Assembly (NCBI RefSeq): GCF_025118155.1
Contig: NW_026251390.1
Location: forward strand, 434,001-498,000
DNA from: Cokeromyces recurvatus
Taxonomy: Eukaryota > Mucoromycota > Mucoromycetes > Mucorales > Mucoraceae
Length of the DNA stretch: 64,000 nucleotides
Direction: 5' to 3'
A model generated the notes under the pieces. That model saw only the letters and a program-made list of their open reading frames with translations. It did no database searches and was not told the DNA's origin. Positions within the stretch are counted from its first letter, which is position 1, and each line of letters begins with the position of its first letter. Shown piece by piece: positions 24,762 through 36,983 of the stretch. The translations under genes and the position numbers were made by a program.

Positions 24762-25217
24762 ATGTTGAATACTTTATGTGGCTCTAGTCGTTCGTCTATT
24801 CTTCGACGTACAAGTAATTTACTTTCAAATCAAATCCGTTTATCATCAACAGCTAATCATTCATCATCGGGAGGTGACACCCGTCTTGAAGTTATTCGTC
24901 GTATTTTATTTGAGCCTCCAGTTAGACAAAAGTCAATTATATTAGAAGGAGAAAAGTTAGAACAACATGAAACGATTGAACGTGCTTGGAAACTTTTTAA
25001 AATGCGTTCAAGAGAGCAACGCGAGCGTACACTTGAACGTCAATTTAGAGCAATGCAAGCTGCTATGAATGAATTAGAGAAAACAAGTGAACGATTATTT
25101 AAGGGTGCTATTGCCAAAAGTCGACATTTGAATTATCCTAAACAAGCCAAGATTCCTACAGAAACACCTTCTGCACAAGGATGGGATTATTCATATAAAG
25201 CGCCTAACATTAGTTAA
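24762..25217 (+). CDS. MRPL40: Mitochondrial large-subunit ribosomal protein mL40
   Basis: About 151 aa, single exon from ATG 24762. The N-terminus is a mitochondrial presequence (MLNTLCGSSRSSILRRTSNL, Arg/Ser-rich with no acidic residue). The body matches the mL40 (fungal Mrpl28) domain: TRLEVIRRILFEPP, EQHETIERAWKLFK, REQRERTLERQFRAMQ, LEKTSERLFKGAI and the terminal motif AKIPTETPSAQGWDY. The frame is open further upstream (from 24636) but through a G-run and T-run without a plausible start. A T-tract ending in TAG at about 24711 could be a 5' UTR intron acceptor. Works in the mitochondrial ribosome. Confidence 0.85.
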   Translation: MLNTLCGSSRSSILRRTSNLLSNQIRLSSTANHSSSGGDTRLEVIRRILFEPPVRQKSIILEGEKLEQHETIERAWKLFKMRSREQRERTLERQFRAMQAAMNELEKTSERLFKGAIAKSRHLNYPKQAKIPTETPSAQGWDYSYKAPNIS

Positions 25218-25297
25218 TTATGAATTGTAAACATTATCATTTATTACATGGTGTATGTCTGTGTGTGTTTTATATATATAGTATATCAATATCAATT

Positions 25298-25343
<46 letters not shown>

Positions 25344-25873
25344 AATATATGTCTTTGGTTTATTCACTTTTGTAACTTCTTTTTTTTTTATTTTCCCAAC
25401 GTAGACTATTTTATTGTTAGAAAAAAAAAACATGTCAATGAAATAAAGGGTTGTATTATTGTGTACATATTTATTTATTTATAAAAAAAAACGGATATTT
25501 ATAGTAGAAAGGAAGAAAGGAGAAGGGAGAGTTGAAGGAAATAATGCTTATGAAGAACGTAGTGTAGTAAATCTAGTAAAAAAAAAATATGTTGAGGTAC
25601 ACTTCAGGCTCTTGCATGATAAAGCCCTGCAGACTGCATATAAATATTTATATAAAGAATCACGTTCAGATCTAATTGAAAATCTGATTAGAATAGTAGA
25701 TAAATGTCCAATATACACATTTAAGATAGGGAGAGAAGAAGAAATATCTATTACGTAAAATAATGTATTCATGATAAAATAAGTTATACAGATAGATAAA
25801 GAGAGAGAAAAAAAATATATATAATATAATACACAATTATAAATAAATTATACAGAGAGAGTGAAGAGGTTTT
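25218..25873. other. Convergent spacer with A-run
   Basis: It holds an A-run of about 37 nt at 25303-25340. Overlapping ORFs on both strands around 25459-25772 have no domain and lie in the presumed 3' flank of the minus-strand gene, so they were not called. Confidence 0.4.
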
Positions 25874-26935
25874 CTATCGATTATTAACAGTAGTCATAGA
25901 AGAAGTTACAGTATTAGGCGGCGCATTAATGATTTCTTCGTTTGATATATAGGCAGGAGGTGGATAATAGATGGAGGCAAGTTCTACATTATCATCCGTT
26001 CTTATCGATCGATGTTCATGATATGCTGGTGGCTGTAATCTTAAAGGAGATGTAGAAGATGGGTCTGATAACATGACCAGTGCAGCTGAGGAAGGCGCAG
26101 TAATGTAGTTTGACCTGTTTCCAGGTACTTGTTCCACTTCAGGCCCAATATCAAGCACAGTATCTCTTATAATAGCCAGATCATAAGCAGGTAGTGCTTC
26201 TCCCTCTTCTGCTAATAACTCATTTTCTACATTAATTTGAATGATATCGATCACAAAATTAATACGATATTTCGATAATGGAGGTTGTAAATTCATTGCT
26301 ACAGCTGTATCTACTTCTTTTAATCTACGAAAATTCCATTTAATTTGTCGTGTAACATCTATAGAATTCATCTCTTTTAAACAACTTTGTAGTGAGCTAT
26401 AATACTATATAAAAATATAAATAGATATATATATAAAAAAAAAAACGATTATTAATTCTTCTTTTTTTTTAGTTTAGTTTAGTTTAGTAGCATAAGCATA
26501 TTGATATAGTTACGTCACTCAGTCTATCATAATAAGCGTTTCTTCTTTTAGTTGTAATGAAAGCAATGATGGCAGGTATAATTAAGATGATTAGAGGGTA
26601 CCACATAGATAAAGTAATAGCGCGAGCAACAACTGAAAAAGCTGCAGCAACAATGACAAGTATAACAGCAATAATAAATAAATAAGTATCAATCCATGTA
26701 TGTGGGTATTCGTTATAGATATGCTTATTTATCGTATTCATTCGAGACAAAAAATCTTCCTCGGTTAACTATATACATATAATATGTATTATATATCATG
26801 ATATTACATAATAAATAGAAAAAAAAAAGAAATAATTACATATTCTTGTAGTTGAGAATATTTTGAATACTCAACATGATATAAGCTGGACCTTCTCCAA
26901 CGTCGAATAATAAGAGGAAAAGAAGCTAAAGCCAT
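25874..26935 (-). CDS. Two-TM membrane protein with C-terminal PY motifs
   Basis: Exons 26935-26840, 26768-26514 and 26404-25874, all joins in phase 0, about 293 aa. Residues of about 60-82 and 87-110 form two hydrophobic segments (YLFIIAVILVIVAAAFSVV, WYPLIILIIPAIIAFITT) separated by a short loop, with a short basic N-terminal region on one side. The long C-terminal part is acidic and carries two PPAY motifs (about 242-245 and 266-269) plus an LPAY variant (about 188). PPxY is the ligand of WW domains in Nedd4/Rsp5 ubiquitin ligases, and fungal membrane adaptors for Rsp5 share this general build. That role is inference; the family is not otherwise recognised. Confidence 0.7.
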
Positions 26936-28130
26936 TTATCCCTTTTTTTTTTGTTTGTTTATTCTTATTATATAAATAAGGGAATAGGGTTTGTTCTTCA
27001 AAACAAAGTATAGCTCGTCTGTTTTTGTTTATAACTACTGCTAATAAAATAAATCAAGTATAAAAAGAAATAAAAATATAAACAAATAACAAGAGTAGCT
27101 TCTTTTGTCTGAGAAAATTTAAGGTCTCTCTAAAAAAGGAAGTTACTTTATTTAGGTATATTTTTTTTTTTTTTTTTTTTTTGTCTGATTCAACTGAGAC
27201 ATTTGATTGCTTTTATTTGTAATTCAGCAAAAGAATTAGTTATTGTTACAACTATTATTCAATCTTCTTTAGAGCGAAGAAGAAATAAAAGGGAGCAAAA
27301 AGGGAAAATCGTATATTCTCATTCAAAAATATGATATATTATTATTAAAAGAAAAAAAAAGTGTGTTGCATTTTTCAGGAAAGAAGAAGTATCAATGTTG
27401 TCATTAAACTTTTTTTTTTTTCTTTGCATTGTCAATGTCGAAATCCTTCTTTCTACCCACAAAATGACTATGCTGCTTATTTATAGATCAAGAGAGGCTT
27501 TTATTATAGAACAAGATGTAAATAATACTTTCATGTCTTTTGAATTATGGTCTGACCTGGAATGGATCTAGCAAGCAAGTTGTTACTCAAGCAACCAATT
27601 CTTTACTTGGCAATTGCACCTCTTTAGACATGCAAGCAAATTATTTTTTACAAACTTCTTTTGTATAGATATAAGCCTCCCAGATAACTTCATATTTTTT
27701 TTTTTTTTTGGCTTAAACAAAATAGCTTGACAGATTGAAATCAAATGTTTTTTTATATACCCCAAAACTAAAGCCATCATAGACTTGCCCCTTAATTCAA
27801 AATCGAGTTGACTTAGATTAGTTTGATATTATACACATATTTTTGAACGTTATGAGGCACTTGTATCTGTTATAAAAAGGGTGATTTACATTCCAAATGC
27901 CATAAAGCTTGTTGAAAGTCCCTATCTTCTACTGGAAACTGAACACTGAAAACTGAAAACCAAGTATAGACTAAATCAGTATATTTTATCTCAGCAAAAC
28001 CTATTGAAAATTATAATATAGTAAAAAGGAAAAAAAAAAAAAGGGTACATTGCTAATGACTTTCTTTTTATCGAGAGTAATTTCCTAACCCAGAGAACAA
28101 AAGGAAGTTTTCAACGAAGGAATGGCAAAG

Positions 28131-28190
28131 GGGTTTCTCCAAGTCATGTACTTTTGCAAAGGGTTTCTTTAAGTCATGTACTTTTGCAAA
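28131..28190. repeat. Two-copy 30-bp direct tandem repeat
   Basis: Copies 28131-28160 and 28161-28190 differ only at two positions (CC versus TT). They share the core AAGTCATGTACTTTTGCAAA. Confidence 0.9.
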
Positions 28191-29763
28191 GTCTTTAAAA
28201 AGCTCTTTATAATATCTCTTATCAGAATAAAGTCGACTTATTTTATTACAAGTTCAAATAAATGAGTACTTGAAGAAGATTGTCTAAAATAAGGTATGGA
28301 ACCGGAAAAGTGCTAGCTATGACCAAATGATAAATAAAGTGCCAAAGTAGATCGAGAATATAAATAGAAAAGAATTTTTTATGATCCGCTTGTTTAGTCA
28401 AACAAGAAATATATTATTCTAACGCTTTTAATGTCGTAGCAAATAACATCTACATTTCTGAATAATTATTAGCTTTGCAAGGCAAAATGATAGTTCTATA
28501 TGTGTATTTATCAAATCTATGTACTCATGAATATATATTTGACTTTTACTTCATTAGTAGATCAGATGTATCCAAATCACGATCTACATTAAAACAATTT
28601 AATATGTATGCATATATAAGAACTTTTTTTTTTTGGTTTTTATATAAATATAAATGCCTTGTTTTCCAAAAGAGTACATTAGAAACGTATATTGCATATT
28701 TTTTTCCCTAATTTGAAAGTAAGTTTAATGAAACATGGTATGCTGTGATAGCATTAGCGATGTTAATTGTTGGAGGAAAGAATTGTTATTATTACAATGC
28801 ATCTCAATTAATTGAAGAATAAAAAATACAACATAACTAACTATTATATACGCATCACATTATTTGTTGTTTAGATTGAATAACTAAATTGGAAAATAAT
28901 GCCAAAATATAAAACTGAAGTAAAGTTACAAGTTGAATGATTAATTACAGATTAGCAACAAAACTTAACGACCTTATTAAAATTATAAAGTAACAAGAAG
29001 ATTAAGAAAAAAAGTTACAATACTAATTAGAGCCGTTCCTGTAGAACTTCTAATCCTTATTATTAACTGTCATCTAATACAACCAATAGTTATTTTCAAT
29101 TGATTTATTTCCTTAACCAGGAAAGAACATTTATCCAATAAAGGTAATTAATAATATCAATATTGGTTATTATATTGTAGTTTGATTTTAATTGGTTAAG
29201 AATGTATTATTTGTTTTAAAGAAGTTCAAGAAAAGATAATATAAAAAAAAAGAATACTTGACTCTAAGAGCTTTTTTATTATTATTATTATTATTACTTA
29301 CATATTCTTATTTACAATAAAAAGTTTTTTTAAAGTATTAAAAACTAAAATCAATCAATAAATAGAAACGTTTATAATGCAGCAGCACATTACTACGCAT
29401 ATAAATAATATTACACATTTTTTTTTTGTTTTTTGTTTTATTCTTTCCTTTTCTCATCTCTATTAATTTGTACATTAACTAATCTGTTTATTTTTTATTT
29501 TTTGTTTATTTCTTTAAATTAGCCATTTTATTATTAACTATATACAATTCAAAATGACTTTACTTTTTTAAATAAGACCAATAATAACCGCAAGAAGACT
29601 ATTCAATATTATTTTTACAGCAATAAAAAGAAAAAGAAAAAAAAAAGAAAAAAAAGAAAAAAAAGAAAAAAAATATTAATGGAATTGAAGTTCTTTATTA
29701 TATTCGACACTATATATAAGCACATATAAAACAATCAGCCTAAAAGTATATATTTATATATAT

Positions 29764-29764
29764 T

Positions 29765-29796
<32 letters not shown>

Positions 29797-29878
29797 ATTT
29801 CTCTCTCTTTCTCTATTCCCCTCTATTTCTCTCTCTTTCTCTCTCTTTCTCTCTTTCTCCTTCTCTCTTTCTCTTTCA
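29764..29878. repeat. CT/CTTT pyrimidine tract in the kinase leader
   Basis: About 115 nt of almost pure pyrimidine on the + strand, built of CT, CTTT and CTCC units and ending 35 nt before the kinase start codon. It could be a promoter pyrimidine tract or part of the 5' UTR. Confidence 0.85.
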
Positions 29879-29912
29879 ATACATATATCGCTCTTTTTCC
29901 TTATAAAATAAA

Positions 29913-31109
29913 ATGACTTCAATAACATCATCTTTATCAAAAGAAGATTGGGATCAAGTATCAAAATTAATGATGGATAAATATATCGACAATCAAAATT
30001 ATCAATTACTTGAAGAATTAGGTCGTGGTTCATATGGTTGTCTTTTTCTTGCTCAATCTTTTATTGATAATAATTATGTCGCTGTTAAAATACTTTCTAA
30101 AAGGGGTTTGGATTCTAACCAATTATCTCTTCAACAACTTGAAATCGATATTCAGCAAAGTTTACAACATCCGCATTTATTAGGTCTTCAAGCCGTTATT
30201 CAGGAACAAGATTATGTCTTTATTGTGATGGAATTATGTGATGGAGGTGACTTATTTGACTATGTGATTCATAGTCACAATCATTATTATCCTACAATTG
30301 ACTCTAATAAAGGCATAGTGGAGGAGCAAACGATTGAAATCTTTAGTCAAATCCTTGATGCGGTAGACTATTTGCATCAAAATGAAATTTATCATCGTGA
30401 TATCAAACTAGAAAATATTCTACTTTTACATGAGAATAATCTTTGCTGTTGTAAATTAGCTGATTTTGGTTTGGCCACTCGAGAACGTTATTCGGTCGAC
30501 TTTGGATGTGGCTCGGTAACTTATTTAGGACCTGAACATTATAATAATAATAATAACGCAGAAGAATCATCGCATTATGATGCAGCTGCTTCTGACATTT
30601 GGTCATTAGGTATTCTTTTGCTAGCTCTCTTGTTTGGTAAGAATCCATGGCAGGAGGCTACAGAAGCAGATCCTAATTTTTGGGAATATATGAATGACCC
30701 TAATTCACTTCAATATCAATTATTCCCTGTTCTAAGTGATGAATGTCTTGAATTCTTAACTGATTCTATTCTTTGTATTGATCCTAAAAATCGTTATGTA
30801 AATATCAGTGACATGAAACGAGACTTTTTAAAGATAACTACTTTATTCACAAAGGAAGATAATCACATCATGACTGCATTATTATTACCTTTAGATATTC
30901 CGCCTATACAACCAAGTAAAGAAAATAAATCAAGTTATGACTCGGCCATATTTAGTCAACAAGGTGATGAAAGTGGATTAAACCATAGTGATAATGAGGA
31001 TGAAATAACTTCTCTATTTCAACTAAATATATCTATTAAAGAACAAGAAGAAGATGATGATGATGACCTCTTTATTCACATTCAAGAAAAAGAATCTTGG
31101 TGGTTATAA
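29913..31109 (+). CDS. Serine/threonine protein kinase, Ran1(Pat1)/Sks1/Vhs1/Ksp1-like
   Basis: Intron-less, 398 aa. Kinase domain at about residues 30-310: Gly loop ELGRGSYGCLF (first Gly 37), VAIK-type Lys in YVAVKIL (Lys59), catalytic loop YHRDIKLENILL (Asp about 163), and metal-binding DFG (Asp about 184). The activation segment DFGCGSVTYLGPEHY is characteristic of the fungal Ran1/Sks1/Ksp1 nutrient-signalling group (DFGCGS…PE). All catalytic residues are present, so it should be active. Two Asn-rich insertions (PEHYNNNNNAEES; HSHNHYYPTIDSNKG) and a 90-residue acidic tail are additions. Homologues regulate meiosis, glucose response or TOR-related growth; the role here is inferred only at that level. 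The start ATG directly follows the pyrimidine tract. Confidence 0.9.
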   Translation: MTSITSSLSKEDWDQVSKLMMDKYIDNQNYQLLEELGRGSYGCLFLAQSFIDNNYVAVKILSKRGLDSNQLSLQQLEIDIQQSLQHPHLLGLQAVIQEQDYVFIVMELCDGGDLFDYVIHSHNHYYPTIDSNKGIVEEQTIEIFSQILDAVDYLHQNEIYHRDIKLENILLLHENNLCCCKLADFGLATRERYSVDFGCGSVTYLGPEHYNNNNNAEESSHYDAAASDIWSLGILLLALLFGKNPWQEATEADPNFWEYMNDPNSLQYQLFPVLSDECLEFLTDSILCIDPKNRYVNISDMKRDFLKITTLFTKEDNHIMTALLLPLDIPPIQPSKENKSSYDSAIFSQQGDESGLNHSDNEDEITSLFQLNISIKEQEEDDDDDLFIHIQEKESWWL

Positions 31110-34100
31110 TAACAAATCAAATGAAGACAAACAACGAAATAAAGTAACATTTTATAGGCATATCTTATCTTTAAAGGGGGTTAGGGGGGAAAGTTGCAAT
31201 ACAATATCCTTGATTTATTTAGAGCACACAATAGGAAAAGATATTAAATAATAGGTGTTAAGTACAAGCTAACTAGAGTTTATGTGTCCAATAGATGCAC
31301 TTGAGATCACCTTTTTGTTATATTCATTTTTCAGTTGTACTTGGGCAAAGGACAGTTATCTTATATTTTTCTTTGAAATTATGTCTATTATTGTATGAAG
31401 GAACTCATATCTTTTAAGATTAGTTATTCAACTGACAATATCTACTAACACTGTACGATTTATCATCAACATGAGACAGATCATTTATGCATTTTATGAG
31501 TTTAAAGCTAACACGTTATTTCCTGCCTTATCTCCTTTTTTTTATTTGGTATTTTATCAGTTTAAGGAGAATTGCTTGCAACGCATCAAAAAAAGACAAT
31601 ACCTTTTAATTTTTTTTTATTTTATAATTCAAAAAGAAAAAAAAAGATATGGTATTTACAAAGAGTTGTATTATAAAAGGTTTTATTATTAGACCAAAAA
31701 TTAGATTTTTTTTCTTGCAACAAGTAGTGTGTGTGTGTGTGAATATTATATAGGAGGAGGAGGTCTTGTGCATTATTGTGCAATCTTACAATTAGAGATA
31801 GTATGGGAACTTTTTTTTCTTAAAGTTAATTTTATCAACTTGATTTTGGATAGTACTTGCAGCAACCATTTCATATGTATAGTAAAAGAAGTAGGTGTCA
31901 TCTTCCACCAAGTAAATATGGATAATACAACATGTTTCGTGTTCCGTATCTATTCAGGGCTCCACTAAAACCCCTTATTCACAATTATACACACACACAC
32001 CATGCTCAAATGAAAGAGTGGATGATGCACGCATATGTTTAGAATAAGATCACTCAGCCCTACATTACTACTGCCTTTATTATTATTAATACTAGTATTG
32101 TCCTCTAGCAATCTGAAAGAAGGCACATCAAAGATGTTTGTGGATTATTTCCAGTGCAGTACAATAGGGCGACTGGTAATGCTGCCTAGAACACACGTTT
32201 TTATTATCATTATCACTATTATTATAAGAGAAAAAGAAAGATAAAGAAAGGGAGAGGCTAATGATGATAATTATGCTTCTCCTTATTATGAAATGGATCC
32301 ATAAAATTGCTAATAATAGTATGACTCATAACTAGATTCAGACATGTTTTTGCATATATATACTTTACTCACATAAAAGCCATTATATAGTTTATTTATT
32401 GACAACTATAGTTATGCTGCTGTTATCTCATGTATTTCTTTTAGTATTTATCATAAAGCATATAATATTCATAATGGTCTCTATGAATATCATTTATCGG
32501 TTTCATCACCTTTAAATCTGCTCTATGATATAATATGTAGTGAGTTAGAGTCTTTTTTTTTTTGGAGAGGTAGAAAAAGCTTATTCATTACTGTACAGAT
32601 TAGAGTTAGAGAAAAACTAATATCATAAGAATGACACCTATCCCTTTTCTTTGTATAGAGTATCTTGGAAGGTTGAACCCCTGGAGCAATTAATATGATG
32701 AATCCTGTTAACAGTTTTGTTAAAGTCAGTCAGCCAAATTCTTCTTCTTCTTTTTCTTTCTATTCTCATACCTGGATCTATTATAGAAAGTAAATAAGCT
32801 GATTATTCTCGAATTTTGATGTATCTGACGTCAGATTGTGATAAATAGTATCGATTTAAGTTACCAAAGGTTCCTAGATTAAGTCTACTCTTGATTTTTA
32901 TGCATAAAAGTAGTATAAATCTATTGATATGCTGGACACTTGGATAAAATCTCTGTTATCATGGTAAATGCACATATTTCAAACTGTCATCAGTAAAAGG
33001 GATTGAATCTTTTGGAACTTAAGGTGTTCTGAAACAAACAAGGGAGGGTTGAGTGCAAGAAGAAGATTAATATATTACCTATAGAAAGCAATATTCTTAA
33101 TCATGGTATTTTGAAATAAGAGCTCTTGTTTTCTAACAACGACTTGTAGAATTATCTGAGTGTCATAAGATTTTGAAAGTATCCAATTGTAAAGAGAGAT
33201 AATAGTAATCAATGACATTTGTATTACACTTTTTACGTAATAATAGAACTCGAACTGTATTAAGCATACATGCACATGACTGACTCTATGTATTTTTATT
33301 TTTATTTGTTTATTTTTACTTTTATTTTCTGTATCTGAATTCGCTAAAAATAGATCCAAGAAGATTATAGTATATGAAATAGTTCTGTTTGGAAATAGGG
33401 TAGATGTTATCAATAGGCCTTATTCTATTATTGTAGTTATCTATCTATCTGTCTTACAGAAGCAGACTCATTTGATAGTGGCTTTGTTTGATGGTAAAAT
33501 AAAACTTGGTGTGTTATTTATCTACAATAACCTTTTTATATATATAAAGAAGCAAACTATACTTTATCTCTTTATAAAAGTACCCTTGTCATTCCTTTTA
33601 AATAAACTCACTATGGACTTTTCGTTGGGTAGTTATATATATTAACCTAAAAGTGCTCGGTTAATACTATCCTATTGCAATTAAAATCTGTCCCTCATAC
33701 AGTTAAATTATAGAGACTAATTATCATCATGGCCAATTCATTAACTAAATATATAATCCCTTTTCTTGAGTAGCATCCATTGTACTTTTTTTTTTTAACA
33801 CTGCTTCGATTCCCTTATAGCTTGACCAGAGCAAATGTAGTATATCAGACCCTCCTCACTTTATTGAAGTTTTGTTGCGCTCTTTTTTTTTCTTTTTCAA
33901 TAGATCATTTTCACAGAAGTCTGGGTCATTCATTCGTCCACCTATTTATTGTTTGTTCAATGGTCTTGTAACTTACAGCATAAAACAAACACTTTGCCTA
34001 TTTGACTTTGATTACCGATGACTCAGTTAGCTAATTTGATATATTCTATTGTTACTCCCTTTTTAAAATAGTTTGATTTTCCTGTATGCTTGATATATTA

Positions 34101-34379
34101 ATAACTTTCACTGTTTGTTATAAAAGGCTTGATCTGACCAGGGCAATCGAATGTTTATAAGAAGACACTATTACGTGCTCAATCGGTCATTTAAAATTTT
34201 ATTATTATTGTTTAATTGAATTTAAGATACTATGCACTAAATTCGGTCATTTAAAAAAAAAAAAAAAAAAATAGGTCCAATTTATAGAAACTATTTTTTT
34301 TTTTTTTTGTTTTCTTTTTATATACATTTATACCAGTCTCAAAATTCAAAAAGAAGAAATAAAAAAAGAAAGAGAAGGA
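31110..34379. other. 3.3-kb AT-rich spacer
   Basis: No supported gene. Several 60-110 codon open frames (for example 31729-31968, 32035-32244, 33075-33413) lack domains and have spacer-like composition. Its right end carries two copies of CGGTCATTTAAAA before the transporter gene. Confidence 0.4.
34184..34256 (+). promoter_or_regulatory. Two direct copies of CGGTCATTTAAAA upstream of the transporter
   Basis: Copies at 34184-34196 and 34244-34256 lie 60 bp apart and about 120-195 bp before the start codon at 34380. The third copy in the window is 77 bp before the dynamin start. A regulatory role is inferred from position only. Confidence 0.3.
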
Positions 34380-34775
34380 ATGGCTATGTCAATGAAACAA
34401 TGCTTAGATTCCTCCATGGTTTGGTTGGCCTTATACTTCTTTTTAAATTTAGGCCTTACACTTTATAATAAAGTGATTATGGCCATGTTCCAATTTCCAT
34501 TCCCTTGGGCTTTAACGGCTATCCATACTCTTTGTGGTACGATTGGCTCCTATATTTTTTGGAAGTTAGGCATCTTTAAGCCTTCAAAATTAGGTGAAAA
34601 AGAAAATATGATCATGTTATTATTCTCGGTTTTATATACCATCAATATTGCCATCAGTAATGTTTCCCTGTAAGTTTTAATTCTATATATAGTATATTCA
34701 TAAACTAATGACCTGTATATGATTCATTAGCAATCTAGTTACTGTTCCGGTAAGTTATTCTAAAGGATGAAGATG

Positions 34776-34815
<40 letters not shown>

Positions 34816-35767
34816 TTATTTTTATTTTATTTATTTGAATACACATATAGTTTCATCAAGTTGTAAGAGCCATGACACCAGTTTTTACTGTGATGCTAAA
34901 TGTTATGTTTTTAAAAAAAACTTATTCCACCATGGTTTATATCTCCTTAATACCTGTAAAGTTAACATATATATGTATATGTATATTATCAAAAATTAGA
35001 CATAACTAAACAAAAAAAAAATACACACAATATAGGTTATTGCTGGTGTTGCATTTGCTACCTTTGGAGATTATAATTATACTGCGATGGGTTTCTTTTT
35101 AACAGTATTGGGCACAGTTTTAGCAGCTTTAAAGACAGTTGTGACAAATCGAGTTCAAGTAGGACGCCTTAAGCTTCATCCATTAGATTTATTGTTAAGA
35201 ATGTCACCTTTAGCTTTTGTTCAAACTATGCTTTACTCTTATATAACAGGGGAGATGGAACTTGTTCAAGAATATTACAGGACAAATATGACTTTATCCG
35301 TATTTTGTGCTTTATTATTGAATGGTATCATTGCCTTCTTTTTAAATGTCGTTAGTTTTACAGCAAACAAAAAGACATCTGCCCTAACTATGACAGTTGC
35401 AGGTAAATTAATTTAAAATGTCTCTAACCATATATCTATGTGTATATATATTTATTGATTTTTCCTAGGCAATGTAAAGCAGGTTCTTTCGATTGTGTTG
35501 GCAGTTATTATTTTTGATCTTAGTATTACAGCAACAAATGGCTTGGGCATTATTTTGACTTTAGCAGGTGGCGCTTGGTATAGGTATATATATACTCATC
35601 TATAAGTGGAGTAGAAGGAAAAAAAAAAGAAAGGTATTAACCTATTGTATAGTAATGTTCAATTGAGTGAAAACAAGATGAAGAATAAATTGTTAGGAGG
35701 TGATTCTTTGTTAGGTGTGACTGATAAAAATGAAAGTATATTATCAGACATCAAAACTCAAAAATAA
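34380..35767 (+). CDS. TPT/SLC35-type nucleotide-sugar or triose-phosphate transporter
   Basis: Drug/metabolite-transporter superfamily protein of the TPT domain group, expected in Golgi or ER membranes. Exons 34380-34669, 34731-34749 (19 nt), 34851-34955, 35036-35402, 35469-35583 and 35653-35767 give about 336 aa, with about ten hydrophobic segments. Landmarks: LNLGLTLYNKVIMAMFQFPFPWALTAIHT near the N-terminus; SNVSLNLVTVPFHQVVRAMTPVFTV built across two introns, the typical TPT 'vsFhq..ra..P' block; FGDYNYTAMGF; and SALTMTVAGNVKQVLSIVLAVI in the C-terminal repeat. The 19-nt exon encodes LNLVTVP and is indispensable for that block. The C-terminal 30 residues are hydrophilic and cytosolic. Substrate is not predictable; such proteins carry GDP-mannose, UDP-sugars or phosphorylated C3-C6 compounds. 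Intron 2 holds an A-run of about 44 nt. Confidence 0.88.
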
Positions 35768-35885
35768 GAAGAAAAACAATGGTTTTACTTTATTTTATTT
35801 TACTTTACTTTTTATATATATGCATATAAAACATACATGTGTAGAAAATATTGATTCCCTTTGAATATATTATAAAGATTTATTA

Positions 35886-36424
35886 TTAGTTTTCATAAAT
35901 CCATTGTTGGCGTGTGTTTTTATTATCATAAATAGCAACTCCTTTAGGGAACCATAATTTAATTTCTCGTTCTGCTGATTCAACAGAATCAGAACCGTGA
36001 CAGATATTACGTCCAGTAACAATACCAAAATCACCACGAATAGTGCCAGGTGCGCTATTTAAAGGGTTGGTTTCACCGAGCATTTTACGAGCTGTCTTCA
36101 CAACAGAATGGCCATACCAGACCATGCCGACGACAGGACCTGAATGCATAAAATCAATAATATCCTTGAAGAATGATTTATCTTTATGTTCACTGTAATG
36201 TTCTTCAAGTAATTCGCGTGTAGGATACATCATTTCCATTGCTAATAATTGAAAGCCACGTTGCTCAAAACGCTTAATAATTTCTCCCACAAGACCACGT
36301 TGAACGCCTATAAAGAAAAATCATAATAATACAAATTAATCCTATTCATTGTTTTCAAACCTGAATGAACCACACTCTCTCTTTTATTACCATCAGGCTT
36401 AACCATAATAAAGGTACGCTCCAT
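35886..36424 (-). CDS. NDK1: Nucleoside diphosphate kinase
   Basis: Transfers the gamma phosphate between NTPs and NDPs through a phosphohistidine. Exons 36424-36391 and 36307-35886 give about 151 aa, exactly the family size. The 34-nt first exon ends at KPDG with donor GTAATA. Using the later GTTTGA donor would insert ten residues into the invariant [11 protein letters not shown], so the early donor is preferred. Landmarks: [54 protein letters not shown] and the active-site segment [18 protein letters not shown] with catalytic His. The terminal motif is WIYEN. All catalytic residues are present. Cytosolic by lack of targeting signal. Confidence 0.95.
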
Positions 36425-36980
36425 TTTTTTTTTCTTTTCTTTTTTAAATTGATATTATTAATAGAGTTGTATAGATATATTTATATGTATATATGTATAT
36501 ATATAAAAAAAAAAAGAGAGAGAGAATAAAGAGTGAAGAAAAAAAAAAATAAAAAATAAAAAATAATTTCGAAACATTAAACGCGATTTTTATAATTATA
36601 CATATACGCGATAATAGGAAAAAAAAATCAATGTTTCATTTAAAAGAAAAAAAAAATTGATAATAATAGTAACAAGTTCATCTTTTATGCATCACATATT
36701 CGTTTTATTAAGTCTTGCAAAATAGAGCAGAATGATGCTTGGCGTCACTTGTATATAATGTATATATGTATTTATTTTATTATGTTATCAGCGAATAACT
36801 CAAAGACTTTATATTAAATCTTCTAATACTATTATATATAAAAAGTCTATCTTATCTTAATTATAAAGTATCACCCATAGTCATGATACAAGTACAGAGA
36901 TACATCATGCTTAATTTATTGGAGGCATTATACATTTGTAAACTTAATATCAAATTTACACAAAGTTTGTTGTTTTTTTT
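36425..36980. other. AT-rich spacer upstream of NDK
   Basis: Promoter region of the NDK gene on the minus strand, with A-runs and short AT repeats. No coding signal was seen. It could contain eroded N-terminal sequence of the relic that follows, but nothing is readable. Confidence 0.4.
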
Positions 36981-36983
36981 TTA

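Larger units (their letters stand above)
26936..29912. other. 3-kb AT-rich spacer
   Basis: No gene recognised on either strand. It contains a two-copy 30-bp tandem repeat (28131-28190), A/T homopolymers, an AAAAAG-type purine repeat (29630-29672) and a long pyrimidine tract next to the kinase gene. Confidence 0.4.

Noticed and set aside
25459..25772. Overlapping 99- and 74-codon ORFs on opposite strands
   Set aside because: Both lie in the 3' flank between two real genes, begin in AT-rich repeats and show no recognisable motif.
28131..28190. Possible CRISPR-like repeat
   Set aside because: Only two directly abutting copies with no spacer, in a eukaryotic genome; a simple tandem duplication.
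32035..32244. Short ORF with a Leu-rich, signal-peptide-like start
   Set aside because: 69 codons only, the hydrophobic part comes from a TTA repeat, and no exon context was found.
36361..36390. Longer first exon of the NDK gene with donor GTTTGA
   Set aside because: It would insert ten residues into the invariant [11 protein letters not shown]. The earlier donor GTAATA gives the exact family sequence and length.
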